Source of the DNA: Methylobacterium pseudosasicola
GTDB lineage: Bacteria > Pseudomonadota > Alphaproteobacteria > Rhizobiales > Beijerinckiaceae
Length of the DNA: 64,000 nt
Direction: 5' to 3'
Assembly: GCF_900114535.1 (NCBI RefSeq)
Contig: NZ_FOTK01000023.1
Location: 1-64,000, forward strand
The translations under genes were made by a program, and so were the position numbers. Positions 25,337-34,205 of this stretch are shown here, one piece after another; the first letter of the stretch is position 1; the number at the start of each line of letters is the position of its first letter. Below the pieces are notes generated by a model. The model did no database searches. It saw only the letters and a list, made by a program, of their open reading frames with translations, and was not told where the DNA came from.

Positions 25337-27610
25337 TCACGCCACATCCTCCAGCCGGATCGGGAGCTTGCGGATCCGGCGGCCGGTGGCGTGGTGGACG
25401 GCGTTGGCGATGGCCGCGTTGACGCCGATGATGCCGAGCTCGCCCAGGCCCTTGAGGCCGAGGGCGTCGACCTGATCGTCCGGGTCTGGCACCAGCAGCG
25501 CCTCGACCTCCGGGGCGTCGGCCGAGGTCGGGACGAGATATTCGGCGAGATCCGGATTGCGGTAGGCGGCCCCGTCCAGCACGGTCTCTTCCAGCAGCGC
25601 CGAGCCGAGGCCCCAGATCATCCCGCCGGTGAGCTGGCTCCGGGCGGTCAGCGGGTTGAGGATCCGCCCCGCCGCGAAGGCGCCGGTGAGCCCGGCCACC
25701 CGGATCTCTCCCGTCTCGCCATGGACGCGGACCTCCGCGAACTGCGCCCCGAATCCCCAGGAGACCGAGCGCCCGCCCCCGCCGAAGGCCAGCCCGATAT
25801 GGCCCTGCCGCAGGGCCGCCAGACCCTTCTCCCGGTCGCCGCCCGCGGGCACGAACTCGGCGAGCGTCTCGACCCCCGCGGGGCCGACGGCCTCGGCCAG
25901 CGCGAGGCCGGTGCCGTCCGGAGCGGACAGCCGCCCGGCCGAGAGCGACAGGGCGGCCGGATCCCGCCCGGCGAGGCGCCCGCCCTGCCCCGTAGCCGCC
26001 TGGGCCAGTGCATCCCGGATCTGCCCGCAGCCCAGCGCCAGGGCGTTCATCAAGCTCGTGGTCGTGCTCGACCCGCCCGAGATGCCGGCCGCCGGCAAAG
26101 CGGTGTCGCCGAGCCGGACCGTGACCCGCTCCACCGGCACGCCGAGGCCGTCGGCGGCGCCCATGGCGAGCAGCGTGGTGATGCCGTTGCCGATCTCGTG
26201 ATGGGCGCAGGCGACCTCCGCGGTCCCGTTCGGGTTCAGCCGCACCCGCATCGTCGCGGCCGCGATCTTCACCGGCCGCACCGAGGCCGCGCAGCCGAGG
26301 CCCACCCGCCAAGGCCCGTCGCGCATCGTCCCCGGGCGCGGTGCCCGACGCGCCCAGCCGAAGGCCCGCGCGCCGGCGTCGAAGCAAGCCATCAGCGGCC
26401 GGGTCGAGAACGGCTTGCCGGAGACCGGATCGATTGCGGTGTCGTTCAGCCGCCGCAGGGCGATCGGATCCATCCCGAGGGCCAAAGCCATCTCGTCGAC
26501 GGCGCTCTCCAGGGCGAACAGGTAAGGCACCTCCGGGGGCGCCCGCATCGGGCCCGGGGTGTTGCGGTCGACCCGCACCGCCCGCTCCTCGGTCCGGATC
26601 GCCGGACAGGCATAGAGGCTGGCGCTGACCTCGGCGCCCTCCATCACGAAGGGGTCAAACCGCGACGTGACCGTCTCGGCCTCGTGCACCAGGGCGGTGA
26701 ACCGGCCGTCGCGGTCGGCCCCGAGCCGGATGGCGTGGCGCGATTCCGGCCGGTAATTGGCGATGGTGAAGCCTTGCCGCCGGGTCGGGACCAGCGAGAC
26801 CGGCCGGCCGAGGCGCCGGGCCGCCAGGGCGACCAGGGTCGTGTGCTGCGACAGGGCGAATTTCGAGCCGAAATGGCCGCCGATCAGCCCGGACACGACC
26901 CGCACCTGCGCGGGGTCGAGGCCGAACTGCGCCGCGAGCCCATGCTGCACGGCGCCGACATAGCGGGTCGGCTCGTGCACGGTGAGCCGGTCGCCGTCCC
27001 AGGCGGCCCGGGTGGTGAACAGCTCGATCGGGTTGTGGTGCTGGACCGGGGTCTCGTAGCGCGCCTCGACCCGGATGGCTGCGTCGCGCCATGCGGTCGC
27101 GGCATCGCCCCGGATGATGTCCTCGTGCTGCGCCTTGAGGTCCGCCAGCCGGACGGTCTCGGCCCCGGGCGCGTCGAAGCCGCCGGCGGCGGTTTCCTCC
27201 GCGTAGGCGACCCGGACCGCGCCGGCCGCCTCCTCGGCGGCCTCCTGGTTCGTCGCCACCACCAGGGCGACGATCTGGCCGGCATAGGCGACGGCATCAG
27301 ACTCCAGCGGCCGGTGCGAACTGTTGGCATAGCCGCCGGCCATCAGGTGCTTCACCGGTGCCACCGCTCCAGCGAAATCCCGGTGCGTGAAGATCCCGAG
27401 CACCCCCGGCACGCGCTCGGCGGCCCCGAGGTCGAACCGGGTGATCCGGCCCCGGGCGATGGTGCTGGTCACCAGGGCCGCGTGGGCGGTCGTCTCCGAG
27501 CCAAGCCGGTCCGAGGCGTAGAGCGCCCGGCCCGTGACCTTGTCGGGCCCCTCGACCCGGGTGTGGACCGTCCCGAGGATTGTCTGGGAGTCCTGCGTAC
27601 CTGATTCCAT
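25337..27610 (-). CDS. Molybdopterin-binding subunit of a xanthine dehydrogenase-family hydroxylase
   Basis: 757 aa from ATG 27610; the longer frame to 27697 lacks a ribosome site. Segments of the family are visible: GTVHTRVEGPDKVTGRALYA (N-terminal strand), HHNPIELF, GGHFGSKF, NTPGPMRAPPEVP, GSSTTTS and GLKGLGELGIIG with the catalytic Glu. The size and motifs fit the PaoC/YagR type of large subunit. These enzymes normally need separate iron-sulfur and FAD subunits; neither lies next to this gene, so it may rely on distant partners. Substrate unknown (aromatic aldehyde or purine-like). Confidence 0.88.
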   Translation of the reverse strand: MESGTQDSQTILGTVHTRVEGPDKVTGRALYASDRLGSETTAHAALVTSTIARGRITRFDLGAAERVPGVLGIFTHRDFAGAVAPVKHLMAGGYANSSHRPLESDAVAYAGQIVALVVATNQEAAEEAAGAVRVAYAEETAAGGFDAPGAETVRLADLKAQHEDIIRGDAATAWRDAAIRVEARYETPVQHHNPIELFTTRAAWDGDRLTVHEPTRYVGAVQHGLAAQFGLDPAQVRVVSGLIGGHFGSKFALSQHTTLVALAARRLGRPVSLVPTRRQGFTIANYRPESRHAIRLGADRDGRFTALVHEAETVTSRFDPFVMEGAEVSASLYACPAIRTEERAVRVDRNTPGPMRAPPEVPYLFALESAVDEMALALGMDPIALRRLNDTAIDPVSGKPFSTRPLMACFDAGARAFGWARRAPRPGTMRDGPWRVGLGCAASVRPVKIAAATMRVRLNPNGTAEVACAHHEIGNGITTLLAMGAADGLGVPVERVTVRLGDTALPAAGISGGSSTTTSLMNALALGCGQIRDALAQAATGQGGRLAGRDPAALSLSAGRLSAPDGTGLALAEAVGPAGVETLAEFVPAGGDREKGLAALRQGHIGLAFGGGGRSVSWGFGAQFAEVRVHGETGEIRVAGLTGAFAAGRILNPLTARSQLTGGMIWGLGSALLEETVLDGAAYRNPDLAEYLVPTSADAPEVEALLVPDPDDQVDALGLKGLGELGIIGVNAAIANAVHHATGRRIRKLPIRLEDVA

Positions 27611-27712
27611 GTTCGCGCTCCCGGTCGGCAGTCTCGTCCGGGAGCAATCGCCGAGGCGGCCGCCCGGCTCCGCATCCGAGCGGCGGGGCGACACCATGCA
27701 GCGGCGGGGTGC

Positions 27713-27859
27713 TTATCCGTGACGGCTCGCCTTGCGGACCAACGAGACGGCCGCAAACTCCTCGGCGGTCAGAACTTCACGTGCCGGACGCATCTCGTTC
27801 AGCTCCTCATCCGTCAGGATGGGAGCGTCCAGATCGGCGCAGGGCGACGTGCGAACCAT
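27713..27859 (-). CDS. Short protein with a BrnA-antitoxin-like motif
   Basis: 48 aa from ATG 27859. The core LTDEELNEMRPAREVL resembles the N-terminal part of BrnA/CopG-type antitoxins (LTDEE...MRPAREVLP). The family continues with a DNA-binding part, which is missing here, and no BrnT toxin is beside it. It could be a truncated remnant or an unrelated short protein. Confidence 0.35.
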   Translation of the reverse strand: MVRTSPCADLDAPILTDEELNEMRPAREVLTAEEFAAVSLVRKASRHG

Positions 27860-27948
27860 AGCGCGTTCCCTGCGGTGGCGCGGCGAAGAGAAATCACACA
27901 AAGGTATCTGCTGGCCAAAGAAGCAACCGAAGCAGGATAAACAACCGT

Positions 27949-28062
27949 GTCATTCCGGGGCGCCGGAGGCGAGCCCGGAATCCAGAGCCGCCGACCGCGC
28001 AAAACCTTGAACCGTCGGCGTTTATGGATCCCGGGCTCCGCTTCGCGGCCCCGGGATGACGG
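27949..28062. repeat. Rhizobiales-type palindromic element
   Basis: The left arm starts GTCATTCCGGGGCGCC (27949) and the right arm ends CCGGGATGACGG (28062), with further complementary stretches (GAGCCCGGAATCCA against GGATCCCGGGCTC). This is the classic dispersed inverted repeat seen in alphaproteobacterial intergenic DNA. It fills much of the 319-base gap before the PepSY gene; no gene is seen in the rest. Confidence 0.85.
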
Positions 28063-28137
28063 GGCAGATGATGGGGACGACAGCAATCGTGAGGCTCGCG
28101 AGGGTGTAGCATTCCTCGCGGCAGTCCCTCACGCGTT

Positions 28138-28170
28138 CGGGCCGCGACGGCGCATCGCCGTCGCGGCCCG
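28138..28170. terminator. 15-bp perfect hairpin after the PepSY gene
   Basis: Arms CGGGCCGCGACGGCG (28138-28152) and CGCCGTCGCGGCCCG (28156-28170) with a three-base loop, 8 bases past the stop of the minus-strand PepSY gene. No T-tract, but very stable; probably an mRNA end or rho-independent-like stop. Confidence 0.55.
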
Positions 28171-28178
28171 CCCGACCC

Positions 28179-28724
28179 TTAGTCAACCACCTTGCCGTCC
28201 GGGCCGACCTTGACCGTCTGCTCCTTGTCGGCGCCGGCCACCTTGATCTCGTACTGCACCGCCGAGCCGTCCTTCTCGACCTCGGCCTCGTAGGCCTTGC
28301 CGCCGCCGGCCTTCTGCTCGGCGATGGCGAGCGCGTCCTTGAGCGAGGTCTTGGCGTTCTGGAAGTCGGCGGGCTTCAGCCGGGTGAAGTAGCGCTCGAT
28401 CGGCTGGTTCTCGGTCTTGTACAGGGCGCCGGTATCGGCGTTGATGCCGTATTCCACCAGCTTGCCGCTCGGGTAGACGACCTTGATGGCGTAGTGGGCC
28501 GGGTCCTTGCTGTCGGCCTTCTCGAAATCCGCGTCGATGGCGCGGCCGCCCTTCTCGTCGCCCTGTGCCTGGGCGGTGGTCAGCGCCTGGGCGAGGCCAA
28601 CCTTGGCGACCTTGGCCACCTGCCATTCCTTGAGATTGCTGTCGGTCTGGGTGGCGGACTGGGCCAGGGCGAGGCTCGTTGAGAGCGCGAGCAGGCCGGC
28701 CGCGGTGGCGAAGCGTTTGATCAT
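28179..28724 (-). CDS. Exported PepSY domain protein
   Basis: 181 aa from ATG 28724. A signal peptide (MIKRFATAAGLLALSTSLALAQ) precedes the mature part, in which two PepSY-type units can be read: one around AHYAIKVVYPSGKLVEYGIN and one around YEAEVEKDGSAVQYEIKVAG. PepSY modules are associated with inhibition of proteases or binding to envelope components. Presumed periplasmic. Divergent from the aminotransferase gene, sharing a 193-base intergenic region. Confidence 0.85.
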   Translation of the reverse strand: MIKRFATAAGLLALSTSLALAQSATQTDSNLKEWQVAKVAKVGLAQALTTAQAQGDEKGGRAIDADFEKADSKDPAHYAIKVVYPSGKLVEYGINADTGALYKTENQPIERYFTRLKPADFQNAKTSLKDALAIAEQKAGGGKAYEAEVEKDGSAVQYEIKVAGADKEQTVKVGPDGKVVD

Positions 28725-28917
28725 GGCGGGTTTCCCTTTGCGGGTTCGGTCTTGGGGAGTTCGGTTGTGGGACCCAGAAACGCCGAGGCCCGAACAGGGT
28801 TTCCGCCCCTGGGAAAAAACACACCGCTTGATCGATGCGCCGCGGATCCCTAGCAGCACTCTCGACCGCAACATGGCCGGAGGGATTTGGCCGGAGGATT
28901 GCGTCGCCCCACCCGGA

Positions 28918-30186
28918 ATGCGCGATAGCGAAGGAAGCCAGCCCGTGCTCGAGCAGATCGGCGAGATCGACCCGCCCCAGCGGCTCCTGATGGGGCCGGG
29001 CCCCGTCAATGCCCATCCGCGCGTGTTGCGCGCCATGTCGGCCGACCTGCTCGGGCAGTTCGACCCCGAGATGACCGCCTACATGAACGAGGTGATGGCG
29101 CTCTACCGCCCGATCTTCGGCACCGAGAACCGCTGGACCTTTCTGGTCGACGGCACGGCCCGGGCCGGGATCGAGGCGGCACTGGTGAGCCTGGTCGCCC
29201 CCGGCGAGCGGGTGCTGGTGGTCAATTTCGGCCGGTTCGGCCTGCTGCTCACCGAGATCCTGGAGCGGGTCGGCGCCGTGGTCGAGACGGTGGACGCGCC
29301 CTGGGGCGAGGTCGTGCCCCTGGAGGCCATCGCCGCCGCGGTGGAGCGCTTCGGCCCGAAGGTCGTGGCGACCGTCCACGGCGACACCTCCACCACCATG
29401 GCCCAGCCCCTCGACGGGCTCGGCGATCTCTGCCGCCGGGCCGGCGCCCTCTCCTACGTCGACGCCACCGCGACCATCGGGGGCATGGAGATCGCCGCCG
29501 ACCGCTGGGGCGTCGACGTGGTGACCGGTGGCCTGCAGAAATGCCTCGGCGGTCCCTCGGGCTCGGCGCCGATCACCGTCTCGGCGGCGGCGGCCGAGCG
29601 GATCTTCTCCCGGCGCCATGTCGAGCACGGCATCCGCCGGGACGACATCGACGACGGTTTGGGCGTGCGGATCGGTTCGAACTACTTCGACCTCGCCATG
29701 ATCATGGATTACTGGTCGGAGAAGCGCCTGAACCACCACACCGAGGCGACCACGATGCTCTACGGCGCGCGCGAATGCGCCCGGGTGCTGCTGGGCGAGG
29801 GGCTTGAGGCCTGCTTCCGCCGGCATGCGGCCGCCGGGCGCGCCGTTGCGGCGGGCATCCGGGCGATGGGGCTCACCGTGTTCGGCGACGATCGCTACCG
29901 GATGACCAACGTCACCGCGCTCTATATCCCGGACGGGATCGACGGCGAGGCGGTGCGGCGGCGGATGCGGGAGGATTTCGAGATCGAGATCGGCACCGCC
30001 TTCGGGCCGCTGGCTGGCAAGGTCTGGCGCATCGGCGCGATGGGCTACAACGCCCGCAAGCACAAGGTGCTGATCACCCTGGGCGCCCTGGAGGCGGTCC
30101 TGCGGGCGGAAGGGTTTTCGTCCATCCCGCCGGGCGCCGGCGTCGCGGCGGCCCTGGCCGCCTGGACCGACAGCGCGACCGCCTGA
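28918..30186 (+). CDS. PLP-dependent alanine/ureidoglycine-glyoxylate aminotransferase family
   Basis: 422 aa from ATG 28918; ATG 28873 is an alternative. The fold-type-I PLP site Lys is in TGGLQKCLGGPSGSAP, and the family-typical NAHPRVL, VDGTARAGIEAAL and HHTEATTMLYGAREC segments are present. The last matches the (S)-ureidoglycine-glyoxylate transaminase (PucG) branch better than serine-glyoxylate enzymes, which would connect it to purine catabolism and perhaps to the molybdenum hydroxylase at 25-27 kb. Whether the true substrate is alanine, serine or ureidoglycine cannot be decided from motifs. Confidence 0.8.
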   Translation: MRDSEGSQPVLEQIGEIDPPQRLLMGPGPVNAHPRVLRAMSADLLGQFDPEMTAYMNEVMALYRPIFGTENRWTFLVDGTARAGIEAALVSLVAPGERVLVVNFGRFGLLLTEILERVGAVVETVDAPWGEVVPLEAIAAAVERFGPKVVATVHGDTSTTMAQPLDGLGDLCRRAGALSYVDATATIGGMEIAADRWGVDVVTGGLQKCLGGPSGSAPITVSAAAAERIFSRRHVEHGIRRDDIDDGLGVRIGSNYFDLAMIMDYWSEKRLNHHTEATTMLYGARECARVLLGEGLEACFRRHAAAGRAVAAGIRAMGLTVFGDDRYRMTNVTALYIPDGIDGEAVRRRMREDFEIEIGTAFGPLAGKVWRIGAMGYNARKHKVLITLGALEAVLRAEGFSSIPPGAGVAAALAAWTDSATA

Positions 30187-30193
30187 ACGCGCC

Positions 30194-31087
30194 TCACGCG
30201 CCGGGCTGCATCGGCCCGGACGATCCGGCCCCGGGCTTGCGCGCGAGCCCGAGGACCTTCTTGACCGCGTCGAGGGGGCCCGGCTTTCGCGCCAGGCGGC
30301 GGATCCACGCGCGGGTCGCGTCGCGATGGGCCAGGATGGCGAGATCCTCGACCTCGTTCCGGTCGAGCTTTTCGAAATAGCCTTCGCGGTCGTCCGAGCT
30401 GTACCTGTAGTGGCGCCGGATCTTGGCCTGCCACTCCTCCACCGACTTGACGAAGTAGTGGTTGATCTGTGCAACCGCGAGATTGGCCCCGTCCACCGGG
30501 AGACGCCAGTCGTTCGGCACGCGCGCGCCCGTGGGCGAGACGACGTGCTCCCGGTCGCGGTACAGCGCGTAATGCGGCATCAGGAATGCCACCGTGTCGG
30601 TCCTGTGCAGGCTCTTCACGCCCTCGTTGATCTCGTCACCGACGTGAGAGGCCCGGCGGAACCGCTCCATCACCAGGCCGCCGTCCGGCCGGACATGGCC
30701 GGAACTGCCGAAGAAGCGCCAGTTGAGCGCGATCCCGGTGGCGCCCTCGAAATCCTGCACGAAGTCCAGGATCGTGCGGTGCTGCTTGAGGCAGACCATC
30801 TCGTCGAGGTCGAGGACCGCCGTCCATTCGACGGAGCCGCCATGCGTCCGCAGATAGTGATTGTACGCGTTGATCTGCGTCCGGCCGTCCGGGGCATTCG
30901 GCCAGCGCACGAAGGTGACATGGCGCCGCGCCGCCTTCGAGACCAGGCGCGACAGGCTCTCGTCGCTGTCGTTGTCGTAGACCCAGATATGCTCGAAGCC
31001 GAGCGCTAGATGATAGGCCAGCCATTCCAGCAGGTAGGGCTGCTCGTTCTTGGCGATCGCGACGATGCCAGCTCGATATTTCTTCAT
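30194..31087 (-). CDS. Glycosyltransferase, GT2/GT92-like
   Basis: 297 aa. It begins KKYRAGIVAIAKNEQPYLLEWLAYHLALG, the GT-A start of family 92 (DUF23)-like enzymes, with the donor-metal motif as VLDLDEMV near residue 90 and a GGLVMERFRRASH acceptor-side stretch. The C-terminal 60 residues are basic. Probably transfers a sugar to a cell-surface polysaccharide or lipid. Convergent with the aminotransferase (stops only 7 bases apart); no cell-wall cluster surrounds it. Confidence 0.8.
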   Translation of the reverse strand: MKKYRAGIVAIAKNEQPYLLEWLAYHLALGFEHIWVYDNDSDESLSRLVSKAARRHVTFVRWPNAPDGRTQINAYNHYLRTHGGSVEWTAVLDLDEMVCLKQHRTILDFVQDFEGATGIALNWRFFGSSGHVRPDGGLVMERFRRASHVGDEINEGVKSLHRTDTVAFLMPHYALYRDREHVVSPTGARVPNDWRLPVDGANLAVAQINHYFVKSVEEWQAKIRRHYRYSSDDREGYFEKLDRNEVEDLAILAHRDATRAWIRRLARKPGPLDAVKKVLGLARKPGAGSSGPMQPGA

Positions 31088-31441
31088 GAGCGATGGGGCA
31101 GATTAGGAATTTTATGTCTCAAGCTCTTTGCGCGGATTTTATGGACGTGGCCTGGCGATGAACTGATTTGATGGCTCTATATCTGGGCTTCTGGAGCTTT
31201 GTATCGTGTGAATGCTGACAAAGCAGCATACGGAAGGGTTCGGGCGCGGTCCAGCGCATCGGTCTGGTGTTGATGGGCTACATCGGCCGCCGGCTTCCAG
31301 GGCACCCGATGGACCTCGCGACCCGACCGCGCGCCGCATTCCGGGATCGACCATGCCGGCCTCGGGCGCGTATGGCTGCCCGACGCATCGCGCGTTGCCC
31401 GTCCTCCGGGCGCGTGGCGCCCTGATCCCGAGAGATCCCGC
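31088..31441. other. Intergenic region without a supported gene
   Basis: 354 bases. The first 110 are AT-richer and carry the promoter region of the minus-strand glycosyltransferase gene. The rest is ordinary GC-rich sequence whose frames have no ribosome site or recognisable content. Confidence 0.5.
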
Positions 31442-31729
31442 ATGCCCGACACGCCAGATTCCGGCTCATCGTCCCAGGTCGAGGGTGGCATCGAGGCGCC
31501 GGTCGTCTACTTCGACACTGTCTCGGCCTTCGGGGTCGGGGCGGGGATCGGGCGGATGACCCTGGAGATGGAGGTCTACGAGCCGACCGCGCCCGGCGCC
31601 CCGTCGCGGACGCGCCGGCGCGTGGTGGCGCATCTGCGCGGGCCCCTGCCCGCCTTCGAGGCCCTGCGCAGCGCCGTCAACCAGATGGAAGCGATGCTGA
31701 CTCCGCCCACCGGCGAGCGGCCGAACTGA
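31442..31729 (+). CDS. Hypothetical protein (95 aa)
   Basis: 95 aa. It has an N-terminal polar tail (DTPDSGSSSQVEGG), then alternating beta-strand-like segments VVYFDTV and MTLEMEVYEP, and ends with a helix (FEALRSAVNQMEAML). No family recognised. The next small gene starts 57 bases later and is likely in the same transcript. Confidence 0.6.
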   Translation: MPDTPDSGSSSQVEGGIEAPVVYFDTVSAFGVGAGIGRMTLEMEVYEPTAPGAPSRTRRRVVAHLRGPLPAFEALRSAVNQMEAMLTPPTGERPN

Positions 31730-31786
31730 AAGCCTGCGCTCGTGCAGACAGACCGGGCGCAGGCGCCAACCCCCACGGAGCACCCC

Positions 31787-32035
31787 ATGACCGACAACGA
31801 GCCGGAACCGCTGGACGACTTCACCCGCGTGCACGCCAAGCTCTCCGCCCTGGAGATCGTCCTGGGCGTCCTAATCGGGCGCTTGTCCGAGGAGAATCCG
31901 GAGATCCGCGAGGATGTGAAGCGCGACGTCGCCGCGATCCTGTCCGACATGCCGATCGAGGGGCCGAGCGAGGAGCTGATCGTCACTGAGGTGCGCCGGG
32001 CCGCCGAACTCCTCACCAGCGTTTCGATCGGCTGA
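31787..32035 (+). CDS. Hypothetical protein (82 aa), acidic helical
   Basis: 82 aa from ATG 31787, chosen for the ACGGAG ribosome site nine bases upstream; the frame is open from 31742. Strongly acidic, helical throughout: LSALEIVLGVLIGRLSEE and IREDVKRDVAAILSDMP. No family recognised. Ends 7 bases before the stop of the convergent SDR gene. Confidence 0.65.
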   Translation: MTDNEPEPLDDFTRVHAKLSALEIVLGVLIGRLSEENPEIREDVKRDVAAILSDMPIEGPSEELIVTEVRRAAELLTSVSIG

Positions 32036-32042
32036 ATCGCGC

Positions 32043-32807
32043 TCAGCGGGGCGGCATCCGCAGCGCCCCGTCGAGGCGGATCGTCTCGCCGTTCAGCATC
32101 GGGTTTTCGCAGATGTGCCGGACGAGGTCGGCGTATTCCGACGGGCGGCCCAAGCGCGGCGGGAACGGCACGCTCTGGCCGAGCGCGTCCTGCACCTCCT
32201 GCGGCATCCCCGCCATCATGGGCGTCTCGAAGATGCCCGGCGCGATGGTGACGACCCGGATGCCGTGGCGGGCCAACTCCCGGGCGATCGGCAGGGTCAT
32301 GGAAACGACGCCGCCCTTCGAGGCCGCGTAGGCCGCCTGCCCGATCTGTCCGTCGAAAGCCGCGATCGAGGCGGTGTTGAGGATCACGCCCCGGGCGCCT
32401 TCCGCGTCGGGCGCCTCCCGGGCGATCGCCGCGGCGGCGAGCCGGATCATGTTGAACGTCCCGATCAGGTTGACCGACACCGCTCGGGCGAAGCTGTCGA
32501 GCCGGTGCGGGCCGTCGCGGCCGATCACCTTCTCGCCCGGCGCGATCCCGGCGCAATTGACCAGCCCGTGCAGGTGCCCGAACGCGTCGAGTGCCGTCTG
32601 GACCGCCGCCTGACCGTCCGCCTCGCTGGTGACGTCGGTGGCCGCGAACCGCGCCTGCGCGCCCAGCTCCGCCGCCACCCCGGCCCCGGCCTCCCGGGCG
32701 ATGTCGGCCACCACGACGCTGGCGCCCGCTGCCACGAGGCCGCGCGCCACCGCGGCGCCCAGCCCCGAGCCCGCGCCGGTGACGATGTAGACGCGATCCT
32801 TGATCAT
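32043..32807 (-). CDS. Short-chain dehydrogenase, 3-hydroxyacyl-CoA dehydrogenase type 2-like
   Basis: 254 aa. NAD(H)-binding TGAGSGLG at 10-17, an NCAGIAPGE segment, the catalytic Ser region NTASIAAFDGQIGQAAYAAS with YAASK as the active-site Tyr/Lys, and the closing segment PMLNGETIRLDGALRM. The sequence resembles 17-beta-HSD10/3-hydroxy-2-methylbutyryl-CoA dehydrogenase enzymes of beta-oxidation or branched-chain amino acid breakdown; plain SDR oxidoreductase is the safe label. Single-gene unit. Confidence 0.88.
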   Translation of the reverse strand: MIKDRVYIVTGAGSGLGAAVARGLVAAGASVVVADIAREAGAGVAAELGAQARFAATDVTSEADGQAAVQTALDAFGHLHGLVNCAGIAPGEKVIGRDGPHRLDSFARAVSVNLIGTFNMIRLAAAAIAREAPDAEGARGVILNTASIAAFDGQIGQAAYAASKGGVVSMTLPIARELARHGIRVVTIAPGIFETPMMAGMPQEVQDALGQSVPFPPRLGRPSEYADLVRHICENPMLNGETIRLDGALRMPPR

Positions 32808-33110
32808 CCTGGCTCCCCCCGCTCGTCAGAAACCCCGGCGTAGCGCGGGATCGTGAAACCCGGAAGGCCATCCGAGCAGCTGGACCATTGACGTGTGAAA
32901 AATTCCCACATATGCAGGATGAAGTCATCGCGGATTGTCGCGTCGAGTTTTGCTTGTCGTTTCGCCGATGATGCAAAGTAACAAGGTGTTTCCGATGCTG
33001 TAACACCAGGATATCTGGCCGGCGGCACGGTCTCGTCACGGTTCTTTCTGCATCCCCGCGCCCGGGCAACCCCGGGCGCGATCGATCCCTCACGCCTGTT
33101 CGGGACCGCC
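32808..33110. other. AT-richer intergenic region
   Basis: 303 bases between divergent genes, noticeably AT-richer than neighbours near 32880-33010, as expected of promoter DNA. A short inverted repeat, GGTGTT (32985-32990) and AACACC (33002-33007), could be a regulator-binding site. No gene seen. Confidence 0.45.
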
Positions 33111-33845
33111 ATGCACGCACCCTGGATCGCGACCGCCGCCCGGCATTGGCGGCATGAGCGGTGCGTCCGCAACCGCCTGGCCGAGCGGGGCCCGGCCCTG
33201 CGCGCGGCGCTCCGCAAAGCCGCGCCGGAGAGCGTAATCCTGGCCGGCAATTCGCATGTCGAGTTCCTCGGGACGCCGGATTTCGGAGGCCGGCCCTGCA
33301 TCAATCTCGGCATCGGCGGCAGCACCGCAGCCGATTGCGCGGCCCATCTCGCGGACCTGCGCGCCCCGATTCGCTGCGCGGCCTCGGTGCTGATCATCGG
33401 CACCAACGATATCCTGCGCTGGCGGCATCCGGAGCGGGCCTCCACCGAACGCCGGTTCGAGGCCGAGGTTCGGCGCATCCTGCGGATCCTGGAGGTCTGG
33501 TCGGCGCAGGTCTTCGTCGCCGCGATCCCGCCGATCGGCGCCTGGGCGACGGGCCGGGATCCCGCCGCCGTCGCGGCCTTCTCGGACCGCCTCGCGGCGC
33601 TCTGCCGCGCGGGCGGCCACAGCTTCTTCGATCCGTTCGCGGCCCTGCGCGACGATGGCTCGGGGCTCGCCCGAACGGGACTCTATCCGGACGGCGTGCA
33701 CCTCGCGGACTATCCCGGGCTGGCCGCCGAGCTGGTCCGGCTGGTCGCCATCGGCCCGGTCTCGCCCGCGCCCCGGATCCGCCCGGCGGTCCCGGTGGCC
33801 AGCCTCCGGACGCTTCACGCCGCGGCCTGGGGCGTCCGCTCGTGA
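33111..33845 (+). CDS. SGNH/GDSL-family hydrolase
   Basis: 244 aa. The four SGNH blocks are recognisable: VILAGNSHVEF (nucleophile Ser), GIGGSTAADC (Gly), GTNDILRW (Asn) and YPDGVHLADY (Asp and His). No signal peptide, so cytosolic. Probably an esterase or lipase on unknown substrate. Its stop overlaps the start of the next gene (GTGA), so the two are translated together. Confidence 0.85.
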   Translation: MHAPWIATAARHWRHERCVRNRLAERGPALRAALRKAAPESVILAGNSHVEFLGTPDFGGRPCINLGIGGSTAADCAAHLADLRAPIRCAASVLIIGTNDILRWRHPERASTERRFEAEVRRILRILEVWSAQVFVAAIPPIGAWATGRDPAAVAAFSDRLAALCRAGGHSFFDPFAALRDDGSGLARTGLYPDGVHLADYPGLAAELVRLVAIGPVSPAPRIRPAVPVASLRTLHAAAWGVRS

Positions 33846-34189
33846 CGCCCCGGATCGTCCGCGACGCGATCGGTCTTCGGCTTGGGAACTTCGCTTTCCG
33901 GAAGCCGGAAACCCCCGTGCGGGACGACGCCCGGCACCCCGTCCGGCTGTGGCCCGCGGACGAAACCCTCTGGCTCCGCGAGAACGGCGCCTGGCGGCCC
34001 CGCGCGGCCCGGCACGTCCTGTGCGCCCTGGCCGCGCTCGGCCGCCGGGGCCGCTACGCTGCCCACGTGGAGCGTGGCGCTAAGATCATCGCTGGTCCGG
34101 TCAGCGCCCTGGCGCTGCCGGATGCCGAGGCCGAGATCCGGTTCGTCTTCCGCGTCACCCCGCTCGGCTATGGCGAGGCCGCGTTCTGA
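33842..34189 (+). CDS. Hypothetical protein coupled to the SGNH hydrolase
   Basis: 115 aa from GTG 33842, overlapping the stop of the hydrolase gene. Basic, with RLGNFAFRKPE, a VRLWPADETLWLREN stretch and a beta-rich C-terminus (AEIRFVFRVTPLGYGE). No family recognised. Translational coupling suggests it works with the hydrolase. Confidence 0.65.
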   Translation: MTPRIVRDAIGLRLGNFAFRKPETPVRDDARHPVRLWPADETLWLRENGAWRPRAARHVLCALAALGRRGRYAAHVERGAKIIAGPVSALALPDAEAEIRFVFRVTPLGYGEAAF

Positions 34190-34205
34190 AGCGTGGCGCT
34201 CCGAC

